From Diploptera punctata (taxonomy: Eukaryota; Arthropoda; Insecta; Blattodea; Blaberidae), in the NCBI GenBank assembly GCA_030220185.1, contig JASPKZ010003441.1, positions 744,001-808,000 on the forward strand: 64,000 nt of DNA. The letters are read 5' to 3'. A program made the position numbers and the translations under genes. Below are positions 33,790-39,160 of the stretch, one piece after another (the first letter of the stretch is position 1; each line of letters starts with the position of its first letter). The notes beneath the pieces were generated by a model, which was not told where the DNA came from, searched no databases, and worked only from the letters and a program-made list of their open reading frames with translations.

Positions 33790-35559
33790 CTAAATTAATG
33801 TTTGTTACTTATATCAGGTGTATTCTCCGTCACTTCATTGTACAGATGGTTTTTAGAAAATCTGTGTTTCTTAACTTTTATGGATTAGGCCTAGATGTTT
33901 CAAAATCTGTCAGCCCAGTCTTCCACAATAATTGTTACTCCCAAGCAGAACAACAAAAAAGCAAAATAATTAATTATTTAATCAATTGAGTTGGTGTTTA
34001 CTTGATGATAATCCATATTCATTAATTAAATAAAAATAAAACTTAGTTTTATTTGATTTCATATTTATTAAGATATAATTCAGTGACAGCAGTTTCGGTA
34101 CACTGTACCTTCTTCAGACATCTTAACAAATTATGAATTGTGTTATTATAGTACTTATCAACTGATCTAAGCAACAATACAACAGTAATTTATTAAAATT
34201 TTTAAATTTAACAAAGGTGATTCATTTAAATCAAGTTGAGAATTTAACAGTTTATTACCACTTTTCAATTTATTTATTTCTACAGTCTCCAAAAGGTCCA
34301 ACTTCTTACCCTTATCACATATATGTAAAATTTCAAAATTTGGATCGAAACAATGATTAAATTGGAATAGGTGGTTAACATATTTTGAATATTCTAAATT
34401 TCTGTTATATGCTCTCATGTGTTCCTTTATCCGAGAGATACAAGGTCTACCAGTTTGTCCTATATAGACATTTTTGAGACTTTATTCATGCAGAAGGAAA
34501 ATCAAGCTATGCAAAACATGTTATCCATGAAGGACATCGCATGTTAAATATTGAAAACACCCTAACAGTAATGCACAGAGAAAATAATTTAGCGAAGATA
34601 AACATACTCGTAGAGATGGAAATCATGAAAGCAGCTCACAACAACAACAACCATCTGATAAACAAAAACGAACCCAATACATGTAACCCCCTCTACCAGA
34701 TCTTCAGTGAAACGCCAGTTTTGAATCATGCCGATGATGGGATAAGTCCCGAAAGCGCAAAGTTAAATAACTAATTACGTTGAGGAGACGGACCTTTCAG
34801 CTGAATATTCCATAATTTTATATTTTAATTTTGAATAATACCTCAACGGAACACATCATGAATCTTATAAAAGTTGACACATATATTGGATAATTATCCA
34901 ACTCATTTGTAAAACCATTTTCAATAATTGTTGTAATATTAATAACTAAAAAAACACATTCTTATAGTGCAGTTATGCTTAATCCAATAATTACAAATAA
35001 ATTCTTAGTTTTTAATAATACTTACATTTATACTGTTTGTAGCATCCTTGTTTTTTCCCAAGTGCTGCAGACACTTCCCTTGTCGTTCAAATAATTTATA
35101 TACCAGTTTATTAGGATAATTGTACTTCAGAGCTTGTGAAATATCTTGTAGGCACAAGTTATATTTTCCCAAACGAAACAATACTGCAGATCTGTTTGCA
35201 AATGCTATTGCCAAAGCATCATTTGCATTTTCAGTTGTTGGCGAATCTTGTTTTGTTGGAAAAGGAGCTGCAGCGATGCTCTTTGTATATAAAAGCAATG
35301 CTCCTTTATCAACTTTTTTGACAAATGCTTTGTTTCCAGAATTTCTTAGTTCAACAGATTTTTCCAGAGATTTAACCTTCATTTCCATCTCATCTGGCAA
35401 TAAATTGTATTGTTTAAGAACATCTGTTACATATTTCACACGTTCCGAATGTTTCATTAGTTTCTTAAATTCATTATTTAACCTTAGATGAACATCTTTC
35501 TTCATCAAGCGTTTAACAACAATAGAAAGCGGTGTATCACAGTTATTAGTTGGATCCAT
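4765..35559 (-). CDS. SMYD4: SMYD4-like SET/MYND protein, six exons
   Basis: Exons (minus strand, in order): 35026-35559, 33446-33701, 29680-29801, 21672-22322, 18868-19031, 4765-5077. All junctions are GT..AG and phases match, giving 2040 coding bases (679 residues). Residues ~50-180 are TPR-like; the MYND finger (HCYNC, CCFC, YCSEEC, H, C) spans the exon 3/4 junction near residues 280-315; the SET core follows with VNHSCDPN and a GEQV..CY segment, then post-SET CKCRAC; the C-terminus has a further CEKC pair. SMYD4 proteins are presumed lysine methyltransferases of nucleus/cytosol. The DNYG motif usual in the family reads DCYQ here, so catalytic competence is uncertain. Length is a little short of vertebrate SMYD4. 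Introns total about 29 kb and are almost entirely transposons. No close plus-strand gene neighbour is visible. Confidence 0.88.
5165..6120 (+). repeat. Degenerate ~150-bp tandem repeats in a dispersed element
   Basis: A tagataccccgtgctg unit recurs at about 5294, 5439 and 5597 with spacings of 145 and 158 bases. Each is accompanied by a cttggcataaatgagct block. The element starts near aactagctaatacccgg and ends with an aaacaaacattc stretch plus tatataag. This terminal layout is common in arthropod dispersed repeats, but I cannot name the family. Confidence 0.5.
6140..6519. other. Unassigned intronic sequence, relatively GC-rich
   Basis: Sequence of distinctly higher GC than its surroundings, purine-rich in the middle (ggaagaaaggaaag). 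No frame, splice pattern or terminal repeat stands out. It ends where a truncated LINE begins. It could be an unrecognised SINE or the body of another LINE. Confidence 0.3.
6520..6966 (+). mobile_element. 5'-truncated LINE (GAA-tail family)
   Basis: The last part of the non-LTR family represented at 22977-24455: C-terminal tail with GYTRWDRKRN, WKHHLERI and YIPRGRRSLG segments, a 3' UTR ending ggcctaatacttggaagg and an AGAAGAAG tail. A deletion after ACCTATGG and other changes break the frame. No clear target-site duplication. Confidence 0.75.
7028..7097 (-). repeat. tRNA-like SINE fragment
   Basis: In reverse orientation it reads ttgctcagtagtagagca (A-box-like) and tctggattcaaactcc (B-box-like) with partial cloverleaf pairing of the ends. 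Probably the head of a decayed tRNA-derived SINE rather than a tRNA gene. Confidence 0.5.
7419..8000 (+). mobile_element. Non-autonomous PIF/Harbinger-type element
   Basis: Imperfect terminal inverted repeats of about 25 bases (ggctcgtatctatgaacaca against gggccgcatgcaaatacatt) flanked by TTA on both sides (7416-7418, 8001-8003). A 53-codon frame at 7629-7790 starts MSELEDFDHVFG and has an RVYQRIQLEEQENRRN segment. It matches the element pair at 62171-63357. The frame is far too short for a transposase; I read it as an N-terminal remnant. The TTA target and TIR suit PIF/Harbinger, but the family assignment is not secured by a DDE motif. Confidence 0.7.
8113..8186 (+). repeat. tRNA-like sequence (SINE head or tRNA pseudogene)
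   Basis: A 74-base cloverleaf can be drawn: 7-base acceptor pairing GCCTGAA/TTCAGGC, D-arm with TAGCTCAATGG, anticodon stem TCAGC/GCTGA with a 7-base loop, and T-arm with GGTTCGATTCC. Position 33 is C rather than U and one T-stem pair is mismatched, so a functional tRNA is unlikely. No SINE body is obvious downstream. Confidence 0.55.
9094..10413 (+). pseudogene. RTE endonuclease domain and linker
   Basis: Starts MFLGTWNVRTL and shows the endonuclease/exonuclease/phosphatase motifs in order: ALQEVR, VNVHAPTEDKDD, GDLNAKVG, IDHVLVDKRW, SDHHLVRVKI. A frameshift falls near 9470, between the NVHAPTED part and GDLNAKVG. After the nuclease a charged linker (KKRQNKKWFDEEC) leads to RWKSYFN, where the piggyBac element cuts the frame. 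The protein nicks target DNA for reverse transcription in intact relatives. Confidence 0.85.
10418..11728 (+). mobile_element. piggyBac element, internally deleted, TTAA target
   Basis: TTAA flanks both ends (10414-10417, 11729-11732) and the 12-base terminal repeats cacattggtgac/gtcaccaatgtg are perfect. Removing it restores the RTE reading (RWKSYFN..QLLNVHTEQ). The interior keeps decayed piggyBac transposase pieces on the plus strand: a NRGLPKSF segment near 10885, KDKRDVRMVST near 10990, and KGVDRADQYLSYYS near 11100. The N-terminal part with the first catalytic Asp is missing and stops are frequent. Confidence 0.85.
11733..12330 (+). pseudogene. RTE reverse transcriptase, first half
   Basis: Resumes after the piggyBac with QLLNVHTEQ and runs through KASGSDEIPAELIK, YRGISLLSTSYK and the motif A region DFKKAYDS, stopping at KMLVR where another insertion begins. 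The order matches non-LTR RT blocks 0 to 4. The downstream half is at 13105. Confidence 0.85.
12331..13104. mobile_element. Unidentified insert with nested hairpins and tRNA-box fragment
   Basis: Splits the RTE RT domain. The first ~30 bases are a tRNA B-box piece (gggttcgagtcccggtctgg) as in the SINE at 48767-48870. Then 12373-12475 is a hairpin (atgccacgagtgatttcc against ggaaatcaagagtggcat) with a second palindrome inside its loop. The rest resembles 29850-30560 in inverted orientation. I cannot name the family or find its transposase. Confidence 0.55.
13105..14103 (+). pseudogene. RTE reverse transcriptase, second half
   Basis: Reads KMCLNGTKSRVRV, GLKQGDALSPLLFN (block 5) and YADDVVLLAD (catalytic YADD), then a thumb and tail with CETWTL, HRLRWAGHV and KRPVGRPRMRWE. 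Frameshifts at about 13350 and 13515 break it. The stop is followed directly by the GTAA repeat, as usual for this family. Confidence 0.88.
14236..15075. mobile_element. Inverted PLE copy pair with ribozyme arms
   Basis: The left arm (minus-strand GIY-YIG C-terminus, with WEMIFIQKNK) and the right arm (plus-strand equivalent from about 14690) are joined tail-facing, so the sequence folds back on itself over ~340 bases. Both ends carry the PLE terminus with tcgactcacctcat or its complement. The right arm holds a good hammerhead core. Confidence 0.7.
14938..14980 (+). ncRNA. Hammerhead ribozyme candidate
   Basis: CTGATGA at 14941-14947, stem II GGACA/TGTCT with a 6-base loop, GAAA at 14965-14968, tiny stem III CCG/CGG, cleavage triplet GTA at 14975-14977, and a TGA/TCA stem I. 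An inverted partial copy lies in the left arm near 14290-14340. Confidence 0.6.
15131..15370. mobile_element. Palindromic PLE derivative, TSD tcttttctgttta
   Basis: A 240-base element with near-perfect arms of about 105 bases meeting at cccag/ctggg. The 13-base target-site duplication tcttttctgttta is exact at 15118-15130 and 15371-15383. A close relative sits at 61806-62020 with its own target duplication. Each arm has a CTGAAGA or CTGACGA, stem II and GAAA series, i.e. a weak hammerhead core. Confidence 0.82.
15384..15900 (-). pseudogene. PLE GIY-YIG region fragment
   Basis: Minus-strand frame with LPYVKSLNEGLEKKLKPF and FAHRVPNKLEGNLM followed by a cysteine-poor GIY-YIG-like stretch with CDCEKSYVG. 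This is the connector and endonuclease segment of a PLE family different from those with KSGIYQI. Stops and a frameshift near 15620 inactivate it. Confidence 0.65.
16296..16845 (+). mobile_element. RTE 3' fragment with SINE inside
   Basis: PRMRWENYIN at 16303-16335 and the continuation HDLSKVDYTGDDWK from 16716 are the two halves of one RTE 3' end, separated by a SINE. Its counterpart in the duplicated locus (57955-58115) has no SINE, so the RTE fragment is older than the duplication and the SINE younger. Confidence 0.75.
16335..16714 (+). mobile_element. tRNA-derived SINE, long body
   Basis: tRNA-like head (ggcccgggttcgatcccc B box) and a body with ttctgggtgaggttttt, several CATCAT blocks and gcatttgaaaaag end. 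The family is also at 39450-39585 (head only) and 40781-41130. It sits between gaattacattaac and gaataacattagt, an imperfect target-site duplication. Confidence 0.75.
17271..17597 (-). pseudogene. PLE GIY-YIG endonuclease fragment
   Basis: Frame of about 108 codons with KFKKFTYHPLVF, NIKLAPKNDYSL, KSGIYQINYKDC, IYIGKTKRNLNTR and KEHLRNVKNG. GIY and YIG motifs and the following Arg are kept. No RT is attached, as the arm is 5'-truncated, so it cannot act alone. Confidence 0.75.
18022..18354 (-). mobile_element. tRNA-derived SINE, TSD gaaaggatatacata
   Basis: Reverse strand begins with a tRNA-like head (gccgtagccgagtggttaag A box, ggttcgagtctcc B box) and a ~250-base body. The 15-base duplication gaaaggatatacata is exact at 18007-18021 and 18355-18369. 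It interrupts the YIG region of the PLE right arm. I see no other copy of this SINE in the window. Confidence 0.88.
18868..19031 (-). CDS. SMYD4: SMYD4 exon 5 (SET end, post-SET cysteines)
   Basis: Begins VFDCYQLIFFVNKKEG directly after exon 4 GEQ and ends ...EEPTFICN plus two bases. CKCRAC followed by EDWP is the post-SET zinc-binding segment of SMYD proteins. The donor is GTAATT. The duplicated copy at 58972-59135 has the same length and splice positions; there the segment reads DCYHFHFF, nearer the family consensus, so this copy may have drifted. Confidence 0.88.
19234..19271 (+). ncRNA. Hammerhead ribozyme candidate
   Basis: CTG/CAG stem I (19234-19236 with 19269-19271) encloses CTGATGA (19237-19243), a 5-bp stem II GGAAG/CTTCC with TTAA loop, GAAA (19259-19262), GGCC minimal stem III and a CTC cleavage triplet (19266-19268). 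It belongs to a small element of about 19100-19330 whose body I do not recognise. Confidence 0.65.
19440..20075 (+). mobile_element. 5'-truncated PLE (GIY-YIG to 3' end)
   Basis: Plus-strand remnant with FKEFTYHP, CVDCDNIYIGKTKRNLKTK, KEHLRKVKNGEVEKS and HSLSEKHLIES segments, then a hammerhead and the tail agaagactggatatgag. Frameshifts and a Y to L change in GIY (SGIY-like residue is lost as SGIY reads GIYZI with an in-frame stop) show it is dead. A related pair is at 58118-58860. Confidence 0.75.
19997..20041 (+). ncRNA. Hammerhead ribozyme candidate
   Basis: Four-base stem I ATTA/TAAT, CTGAAGA at 20001-20007, stem II GAAGC/GCTTT, GAAA at 20026-20029, self-complementary CTGCAG as minimal stem III, and GTA cleavage triplet at 20035-20037. 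It lies between the GIY-YIG coding part and the 3' tail of the PLE. Confidence 0.65.
20290..20520 (+). pseudogene. LINE 3'-end fragment
   Basis: Reads RLPRLALKYKIQGKRPRGWRR-like sequence, the basic Arg/Gly-rich tail following the RT of many insect LINEs, then a broken end with no clear microsatellite. Only the last ~230 bases are present. Confidence 0.5.
20663..21513 (-). mobile_element. pogo/Tigger-like non-autonomous element
   Basis: Terminal repeats caataaaagctccttatt and its near-complement cagtaaaagctccttatt, flanked by TA at 20661-20662 and 21514-21515. The minus strand near 20930-21100 encodes an HTH remnant (CLRIGESLVSISHCFNV then ATVRFIKKSEGKI), the CENP-B/Psq-type N-terminus of pogo transposases. 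No DDE part remains. Confidence 0.72.
21540..21612 (-). repeat. tRNA-like fragment
   Basis: Reverse strand has taatggtgtaacagattgca (A-box-like) and agggttcaagtcccactt (B box), with end pairing between TTTAATGG-side and CTTCAAGC-side sequence incomplete. Likely SINE head; too imperfect for a tRNA gene. It lies 60 bases from the 3' end of exon 4. Confidence 0.45.
21672..22322 (-). CDS. SMYD4: SMYD4 exon 4 (MYND second half, SET core)
   Basis: Starts after TTTTGTTGCAG with VMYCSEECRS, completing the MYND finger, and ends at GEQ before a GTAATT donor. It contains the SET hallmark VNHSCDPN near its 3' end and a variable helical insert in the middle, 217 codons, phase 0 to 0. Reading through the donor would give a false stop, so the splice is required to reach the rest of the SET domain. 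Confidence 0.92.
22938..22976. repeat. (TA)n microsatellite
   Basis: About 19 TA dinucleotides. It expands the gatatata target of the LINE insertion; the right flank keeps only gatatatg after the GAA tail. Confidence 0.9.
22976..24405 (+). pseudogene. LINE reverse transcriptase, one frameshift
   Basis: RT motifs in order: KSNKAPGEDHINQEL, NYRGISLLNSGYK, QNGFRKGRSC, DFIKAFDKV, GVRQGCGLSPVLF, FADDLALLA, then thumb and a tail with GSEAWTL, GYTRWDRKRN and GRRSLGRPMKRW. All catalytic Asp positions (DFIKAFD, FADD) are kept. A single frameshift near 23680, in a run of adenines, separates block 5 from FADD. Length from the first visible residue is ~475 codons. Confidence 0.88.
22977..24455 (+). mobile_element. 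LINE (GAA-tail family), RT almost intact
   Basis: Reverse transcriptase without its endonuclease, then a 3' UTR and GAAGAAGAAG tail at 24440-24455, with gatatat at both borders as likely target duplication. It is the best-preserved RT in the window. The same family gives the truncated copies at 6520-6966 and (minus) 41985-42115. 5' truncation removed the nuclease. Confidence 0.85.
24960..25782 (+). mobile_element. Non-autonomous hAT element, TSD atgattac
   Basis: Ends tagagaccagatgtta and complement of tagagaccggatgtta, with the exact 8-base duplication atgattac at 24952-24959 and 25783-25790. Subterminal regions hold repeated tgcctataaatgccta units. The interior (25384-25560) encodes a short CGGBP1/hAT-like start, TNFVKEFVADIFSSDGS, related to the frame of the hAT at 27405-29558. 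No catalytic part. Confidence 0.82.
25791..26090. other. RTE tip (minus) joined to a PLE tail
   Basis: At 25820-25870 the reverse complement of the RTE 3' tip is visible (ctcactgacactatcgaacc). From 25880 to 26065 runs a PLE C-terminal end with the ccagatggcagtttga repeat unit and ttatgaggtgagatg terminus. Both are fragments without coding value. Confidence 0.55.
26396..27404 (+). mobile_element. 5'-truncated LINE (GAT-tail family), TSD tgtgttgcatata
   Basis: RT from mid-palm onwards: RGVRQGCGLSPLLF, FADDLVLIA, then tail with GSEAWT, WKAHLQRMPSHRIPK and a GATGATGATGAT tail. The 13-base duplication tgtgttgcatata is at 26383-26395 and 29572-29584; the right copy is displaced because a hAT jumped into the microsatellite tail. 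Frameshifts near 26630 and a stop at 27076 disable it. Confidence 0.87.
27973..28485 (-). pseudogene. hAT transposase middle region
   Basis: Reads LLFVTDAATYMIKAAKSI, HITCLAHGLHRVAEEVR and ITRWGTWLEAYFYF. The VTDAA.YM..A and CLAHGLHR..EE blocks are the RNase H-fold signatures of hAT transposases, with the D of TDAA as the second catalytic-type Asp. It ends abruptly before the insertion-domain/C-terminal region. Confidence 0.75.
28655..29041 (-). pseudogene. hAT transposase N-terminus (CGGBP1-like)
   Basis: Starts MPKVKPSKATSL and shows FSTDGSILFCKVCEVKV, then VQQHIGREKHKRAV: a C-x2-C...H...H zinc-finger arrangement of the BED/CGGBP1 type. CGGBP1 of vertebrates is known to derive from a hAT transposase of this sort. 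The frame is interrupted after ~128 codons. Confidence 0.75.
29680..29801 (-). CDS. SMYD4: SMYD4 exon 3 (SET start, MYND first half)
   Basis: Acceptor TTTTTTTTTCAG and donor GTAAGT are clear. The exon reads GDVLAVEKPFASIVY then HCYNCLRRC and CCFCSL, i.e. the SET N-terminal strand followed by the first two cysteine pairs of the MYND finger. The donor lies about 45 bases from a truncated Tc1/mariner-type fragment and less than 150 bases from the nested LINE/hAT insertion. Confidence 0.9.
29850..30562 (-). repeat. Relative of the 12.3-13.1 kb insert, inverted
   Basis: Shares with 12370-13085, on the opposite strand, the ends ctcatgccccaaatgggagtc and the hairpin atttccatattatctagataaatt. The hairpin here lacks the extra inner palindrome. 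The termini and flanks do not give a clear target-site duplication, so the element type is unknown. Confidence 0.6.
30926..31485 (+). mobile_element. Jockey/I-type LINE 3' end with RNase H
   Basis: Frame contains GNEMADLLAKKGT, the end of an RNase H domain, then a C-terminal zinc knuckle region with HDCLGKHL and CILCNTMEDMDADHI. Tail is (aaat)n at 31470-31485. Only the last ~190 codons remain. A diverged relative is at 57010-57440, minus strand. Confidence 0.78.
31709..32580 (-). mobile_element. LINE 3' end with (TAATC)n tail
   Basis: Left border is a run of tagat/ttagat units (31705-31735), i.e. a (ATCTA)n tail on the minus strand. The minus frame near 32405-32560 has MEFPSALCQRLSNY and QTKELFNNKLTY, typical of the C-terminus of LINE RT proteins (WNSLP..fK..L). 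It contains a SINE at 32091-32366. Confidence 0.6.
32091..32366 (-). mobile_element. tRNA-derived SINE (cgccgtagc head)
   Basis: Reverse strand: acgccgtagcatagtggtta A box and gggttcaagtcccgtt B box, body ending gtgggatcac. The family has three copies in the window (also 49169-49476 and 53215-53524). No clear target duplication in this copy. Confidence 0.8.
32700..33020 (+). mobile_element. tRNA-derived SINE (ctgcggtgga head)
   Basis: tRNA-like head from ggctgcggtggactagtgg through gtttcaaacccagcc, then a body rich in ggctcgtaaaaa-type short motifs. The related head at 44113-44260 starts ggccgtgatggtctagtgg. The right end fades into the RTE sequence. Confidence 0.6.
33446..33701 (-). CDS. 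SMYD4: SMYD4 exon 2 (linker to SET)
   Basis: Acceptor TTTCTTTTCAG ends at 33702 and donor GTGAGT begins at 33445. It reads NALKALSSAEL... and ends RYMSATRDIKVG, the start of the SET domain (a G-x-x-x-A/V-x-R-D-I-K-x-G type opening). 256 bases, leaving one base to the next exon. It has no ATG, so an ORF scan would miss it. Confidence 0.9.
33747..33783. repeat. (TA)n microsatellite
   Basis: About 18 TA units in intron 1, 45 bases upstream of the exon 2 acceptor. Confidence 0.9.
34040..34460 (-). mobile_element. PLE fragment, GIY-YIG region (family D)
   Basis: Minus frame reads MRAYNRNLEYSKY, HLFQFNHCFDPNFEILH and KKLDLLETVEINKLK: the C-terminal half of a GIY-YIG domain plus helical end of a PLE with a YIGQT..R motif (YIG at about 34450). 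A hammerhead sits at its 3' end. Related copies: 51690-52185 (minus) and 54140-54440, 55395-55640 (plus). Confidence 0.75.
34081..34120 (-). ncRNA. Hammerhead ribozyme candidate
   Basis: On the minus strand CTGAAGA, stem II GGTAC/GTACC with an AGT loop, GAAA, then CTGCTG and GTC. The same core occurs at 51749-51787 (minus) and 55527-55566 (plus), with CAGCTG in place of CTGCTG. Confidence 0.6.
34461..34870 (+). mobile_element. PLE fragment (family E) with 3' terminus
   Basis: Plus frame: AKHVIHEGHRMLNIENT, then MHRENNLAKINILVEMEI, the end of a GIY-YIG PLE ORF, followed by a degenerate hammerhead (CCGATGA, GGGA/TCCC stem, GAAA) and the gttgaggagacggacc terminus. That terminus is identical to the arms of the palindromes at 1905-2081 and 60542-60716. 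Confidence 0.72.
35026..35559 (-). CDS. SMYD4: SMYD4 exon 1 (TPR region)
   Basis: Begins at an ATG (MDPTNNCD) and ends at a GTAAGT-type donor (cttac at 35021-35025). It encodes a helical segment followed by a TPR-like array: GNKAFVKK, then FANRSAVLFRLGKY and LFERQGKCLQHLGK, as in the N-terminus of SMYD4. 178 whole codons, phase 0. The first ATG of the frame is chosen; the frame is closed upstream. Confidence 0.9.
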
Positions 35560-36390
35560 GTTTTGGTCTTATTTCTGCAACTCGTTTTTACGTTCTTGTG
35601 TTAAAATCTGTTTCCACACCAAACACACTCTAGTAAATTAATCACTACGCAAATTTCTTGTAAGGTAATAAAAATTATGCGTCGCAATCTCTACATAAAG
35701 CAAGTGGAGAGGGTATTCGGGGAAGTCCCTTCTCTTATTTGCTGATGTGTCGTTCTCTATCATAGAACCTTGAAATCTAGTCAAAGCCAACTAAAACACG
35801 TGATCCTAGTGCGATAAAGTATATAATTAATAGATTTAGGCGCTTTACATATTTTTTGATACATTCATGCAAGTTTAATATAAAGAGAGTAGTCACAAAT
35901 ACAATTTTCAAATTACGGAAAGTAATAAAGTATCTGATATGGCAACACTGCTCTTCAGAGACCAGCGTTATATTTACTTGATAAATTATTGGAGGAACGT
36001 TTTAAATGTTAAGTTTTTTTTTCAAATCATGAAGTCTATTTATAGATTGCTAGGATTATAAATTTAAGTTTAATTTGAAAATTTTATCATAACGATCAAT
36101 GACAAATTGAAATGCATTAGTTAAGTGTGGCAATATAGCCTGACATTCGCACAACAGGTTCACCAACATTTTACGACCGTTCTCTATGATTACGACTGTT
36201 ATTTACAGACGATTTTAAATGGAGAATTATATCGTTAATTCTCTACATGGGTAGTACATATTTTAAAACTGTAAAGGTGTCAAAAATGCATATTGATAAA
36301 GATTCAAAGGATTTTTATAATATTATGTAAAATTAAGTTTACGACCTTGACCTGTATTTTAAATTTCAACAGTGACGGCTGCAGGATTGA
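35560..36390. other. Upstream flank of SMYD4, promoter probably here
   Basis: Not recognisably repetitive. It contains no ORF over 60 codons and no clear TATA or initiator arrangement I would defend. The first bases before the ATG are a pyrimidine-rich leader on the minus strand. If the gene has no further 5' exon, its promoter lies here. Confidence 0.35.
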
Positions 36391-36394
36391 GAAT

Positions 36395-37475
36395 GTACTC
36401 TATTGAGAAATACTAAGAAATTGAGACTCAAAGTAAACATTAAATATATGTTCACACATAGAAATAGGGCCTACTTGTATAATGGAAATTGACAGTTAAT
36501 GACGAATGATAGAAATTTTGAAGAAATGGCTGAATTCAAATAGGCCCTACCTACCTAACTGACCGGCACTATCGAACCTGTAGGTTCATGGCCGCGCGGA
36601 CATAAACTTTCCATATCCTGAGCTAATATTTTTCCAATCATTCCCTATAAATCACTTCCCTCAAATCATAGTTAATGTTATTCTCTCACCTCATTCTTGG
36701 TCTACCAACTGGGCATTTTTCCCTCTAGTTTTCCTACAAGAAGCTTCCATTCACGTCATTAATTCCCTACTTATGCCACATTTCTGTCTATGAGACTTAA
36801 CTGTTCTTATTATATCTGGCTTCCTATAAAGACATGTAGTTTTCTGTTATGTAGTCTTCTACATTCACGTGTCTGTTCATCTCTCTTTGGTTCAAAAATA
36901 TTTTTAAGACTTTATTCTCAAATACTCGTAATCCCCTTTCCTCCATTAAAGTCCATGTTAATTGCATTACAGAGACTCTAGACTTCCCAACTCCTTTCAA
37001 AAAACGTTAAACTAAAATATATAAAACTGTTATTCTACCAGTTATATTATATGGATGTGAAACATGGACTCTTACTTTAAGGGAGGAAAGGAGATTACGG
37101 GTATTTGAGAATAAAGTTCTTAGGGACTTTTTGGACCAAAGAGAGATGAACAGATACAGGTGAATGGAGAAGACTACATAACAGTGAACTACATGGTCTT
37201 TATAGGAAGCCAGATATAATGAGAACAGTTAAGTCTCATAGACTGCGATGAGCAGGATATGTGGCACGAATGGGGAATGAAATATGTGCATGGAAGCTTC
37301 TTGTAGGAAAATGCCCAGTTGGTAGACCCCAAGAATGAGGTGGGAGAATAATATTAACTATGATTTGAGGGAAGTAGATTATACAGGGGATGCTTGGAAT
37401 ACATTGGCTCAGGAAAGGGATGTATGGAGATCTTATGTCCTTGCGGCCATGAACCTACAGGTTTGATAGTGTCAG
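36395..37475. mobile_element. Two RTE fragments, one inserted inverted into the other
   Basis: Plus-strand RTE pieces at 36395-36545 (RT thumb) and 36961-37475 (to the 3' tip) flank a minus-strand RTE 3' end at 36550-36960. The minus piece reads its tip as actatcgaacctgtaggttc. Either a second RTE inserted here or a local inversion occurred. All frames are broken. Confidence 0.7.
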
Positions 37476-37805
37476 TGAGTTAGCCATTAAATTTATGAAT
37501 AAATACGAAAAATCATACCTGCATTATTGAGGTAAAGGCCACATCTGCTGATAGAGTCCTGCCAGATATCTTGAATGATTTTGATTCATCAACGCCTCAT
37601 TAAGATAAAATATGGAACGAGTGTCACCAGATGCCCTAAGATAATGCACAGTTCGGAAAAATCTTATTCTTGAGCCAACTGTGTCACTTCTTTCTAACAG
37701 TTTTCAACCATTGTTCATTCTTTTATATTTCATATCCAGTTTTTTTTTAATATCAGTCTTGTGGACGTAGTGAATCAGTCATGTTCAATTTTCACCATCA
37801 ACAAC

Positions 37806-38320
37806 ACAAGGATTAAGCCCAATGGCCTGTTCCGATATCATTGTAGGTCGAATTGGTCCTTCCATCTCTTCAATGGTCTTCCCAACATTCTTCTCTCTTT
37901 TGGTTTATAATTATACATTCTTCTTGGTATGCGCTGTCCATTCATTCGTAATACGTGCTGAAGGTGAGCATTTTGATAATATTTTATTCTTTCACAGAGA
38001 TTAAATATATTAAGTTCCGTTCTTATATCTTCGTTTTTCTTTTTATCGGTCATTTGGTATCCTGCTATTGCTCTCAACATCTTCATTTCAGCAGTCTCTA
38101 TTTGCTTACTATCTGCCTTCGTTAATGTCTAGGTTTCACATCCATGTTCAATTTTCTCTGACATAATATAGGCCTAAACCAGTTTCTTAATTGTGGGATA
38201 TTCACCTCTGTTATATATTTCAAAGATAGTATGGCGAAGGATATCTTTCTCAAAATCATCAAAACACGGTTTTTTTTCCCCCTAGTATATACTAGGGGAT
38301 TTGAATATAGGTACACCAAA
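37806..38320 (-). mobile_element. LINE 3'-end fragment (minus)
   Basis: Minus frame at 37838-38086 has LRAIAGYQMTDKKKNEDI, LQHVLRMNGQRIPRRMYNY and GRPLKRWKDQF: the C-terminal tail of a LINE related to the GAA-tail family. A frameshift follows near 38100. The RT core is missing. Confidence 0.7.
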
Positions 38321-38519
38321 TTCTATATTTGACTGTTTGCTCTGTTTTAAAATACGTGTCACACTTACATGCTCCAGCTGTAAGTTGTTGACATTTAGAA
38401 AATTCTGTCTTAGCACGCACTTCATTCAATGACAATCTTTAAAATAAGTGTACACGTAAAAATCAAAGGGCAGGGTAAAAACTCTAACCTAATTAGAAAA
38501 ATTGGATTATTAATTCAGG

Positions 38520-38755
38520 GCTGAAGAGGGCAACAGTCCCAACAGCCAGGAAGTGACTGACTCCGGGTCCGTCCCCTTGGGATCCATCTGGATTCAGGTT
38601 GGGTGGTGGATTGAGAAATTAAATCGACGCAGAGCTCAGTCTATCCACGGACCTGGATTCGGGGGAGGAAGGTGGACTGGATACATAAAAGGGAGACTCT
38701 GCCCTTCCAATCACACGTCGCCGGATGTTCCTGCGAGTGTATAATCTGTTGTTTA
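38520..38755 (+). other. Unassigned GC-richer stretch with a 63-codon frame
   Basis: About 235 bases of markedly higher GC than neighbours. The frame 38553-38744 reads MTDSGSVPLGSIWIQ and later GPGFGGGRWTGYIKG. I recognise no domain. It could be the body of a SINE or LINE leader rather than a host exon; no splice sites support the latter. Confidence 0.3.
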
Positions 38756-39160
38756 CGACACTGGTACTTGGTTTAGAGAGACATTATTTATACTTTGGAA
38801 CACTCTAGCATAAAATAGTATATTGCGATACAAGTGAGGTACGCACTTGTTACTGATCAAGAAAAAGTTTGGAAAAACGAGGCACTTGCACAAAGTTTTT
38901 TTTTCAATTTTCGAGATCTGTTACGTGCTTACCTCATGTGTATTGCATACTACTTTTTGGTCGATGTGACTAATTTTTATTAAATATAGTAATACATAAA
39001 TTAAAATATTGGTTGGATGTAAATGACTTCTATGAGAAAGAAACATTTGGTGATCGTTGCTATGTAGCTTTTCATTTGTTTTATTATAAGCAAGGATTGT
39101 TGGCTGTGGAGACATTTTTATATGTAGTACCGTGATTAGAATCTGTTTGATAATTTTATT

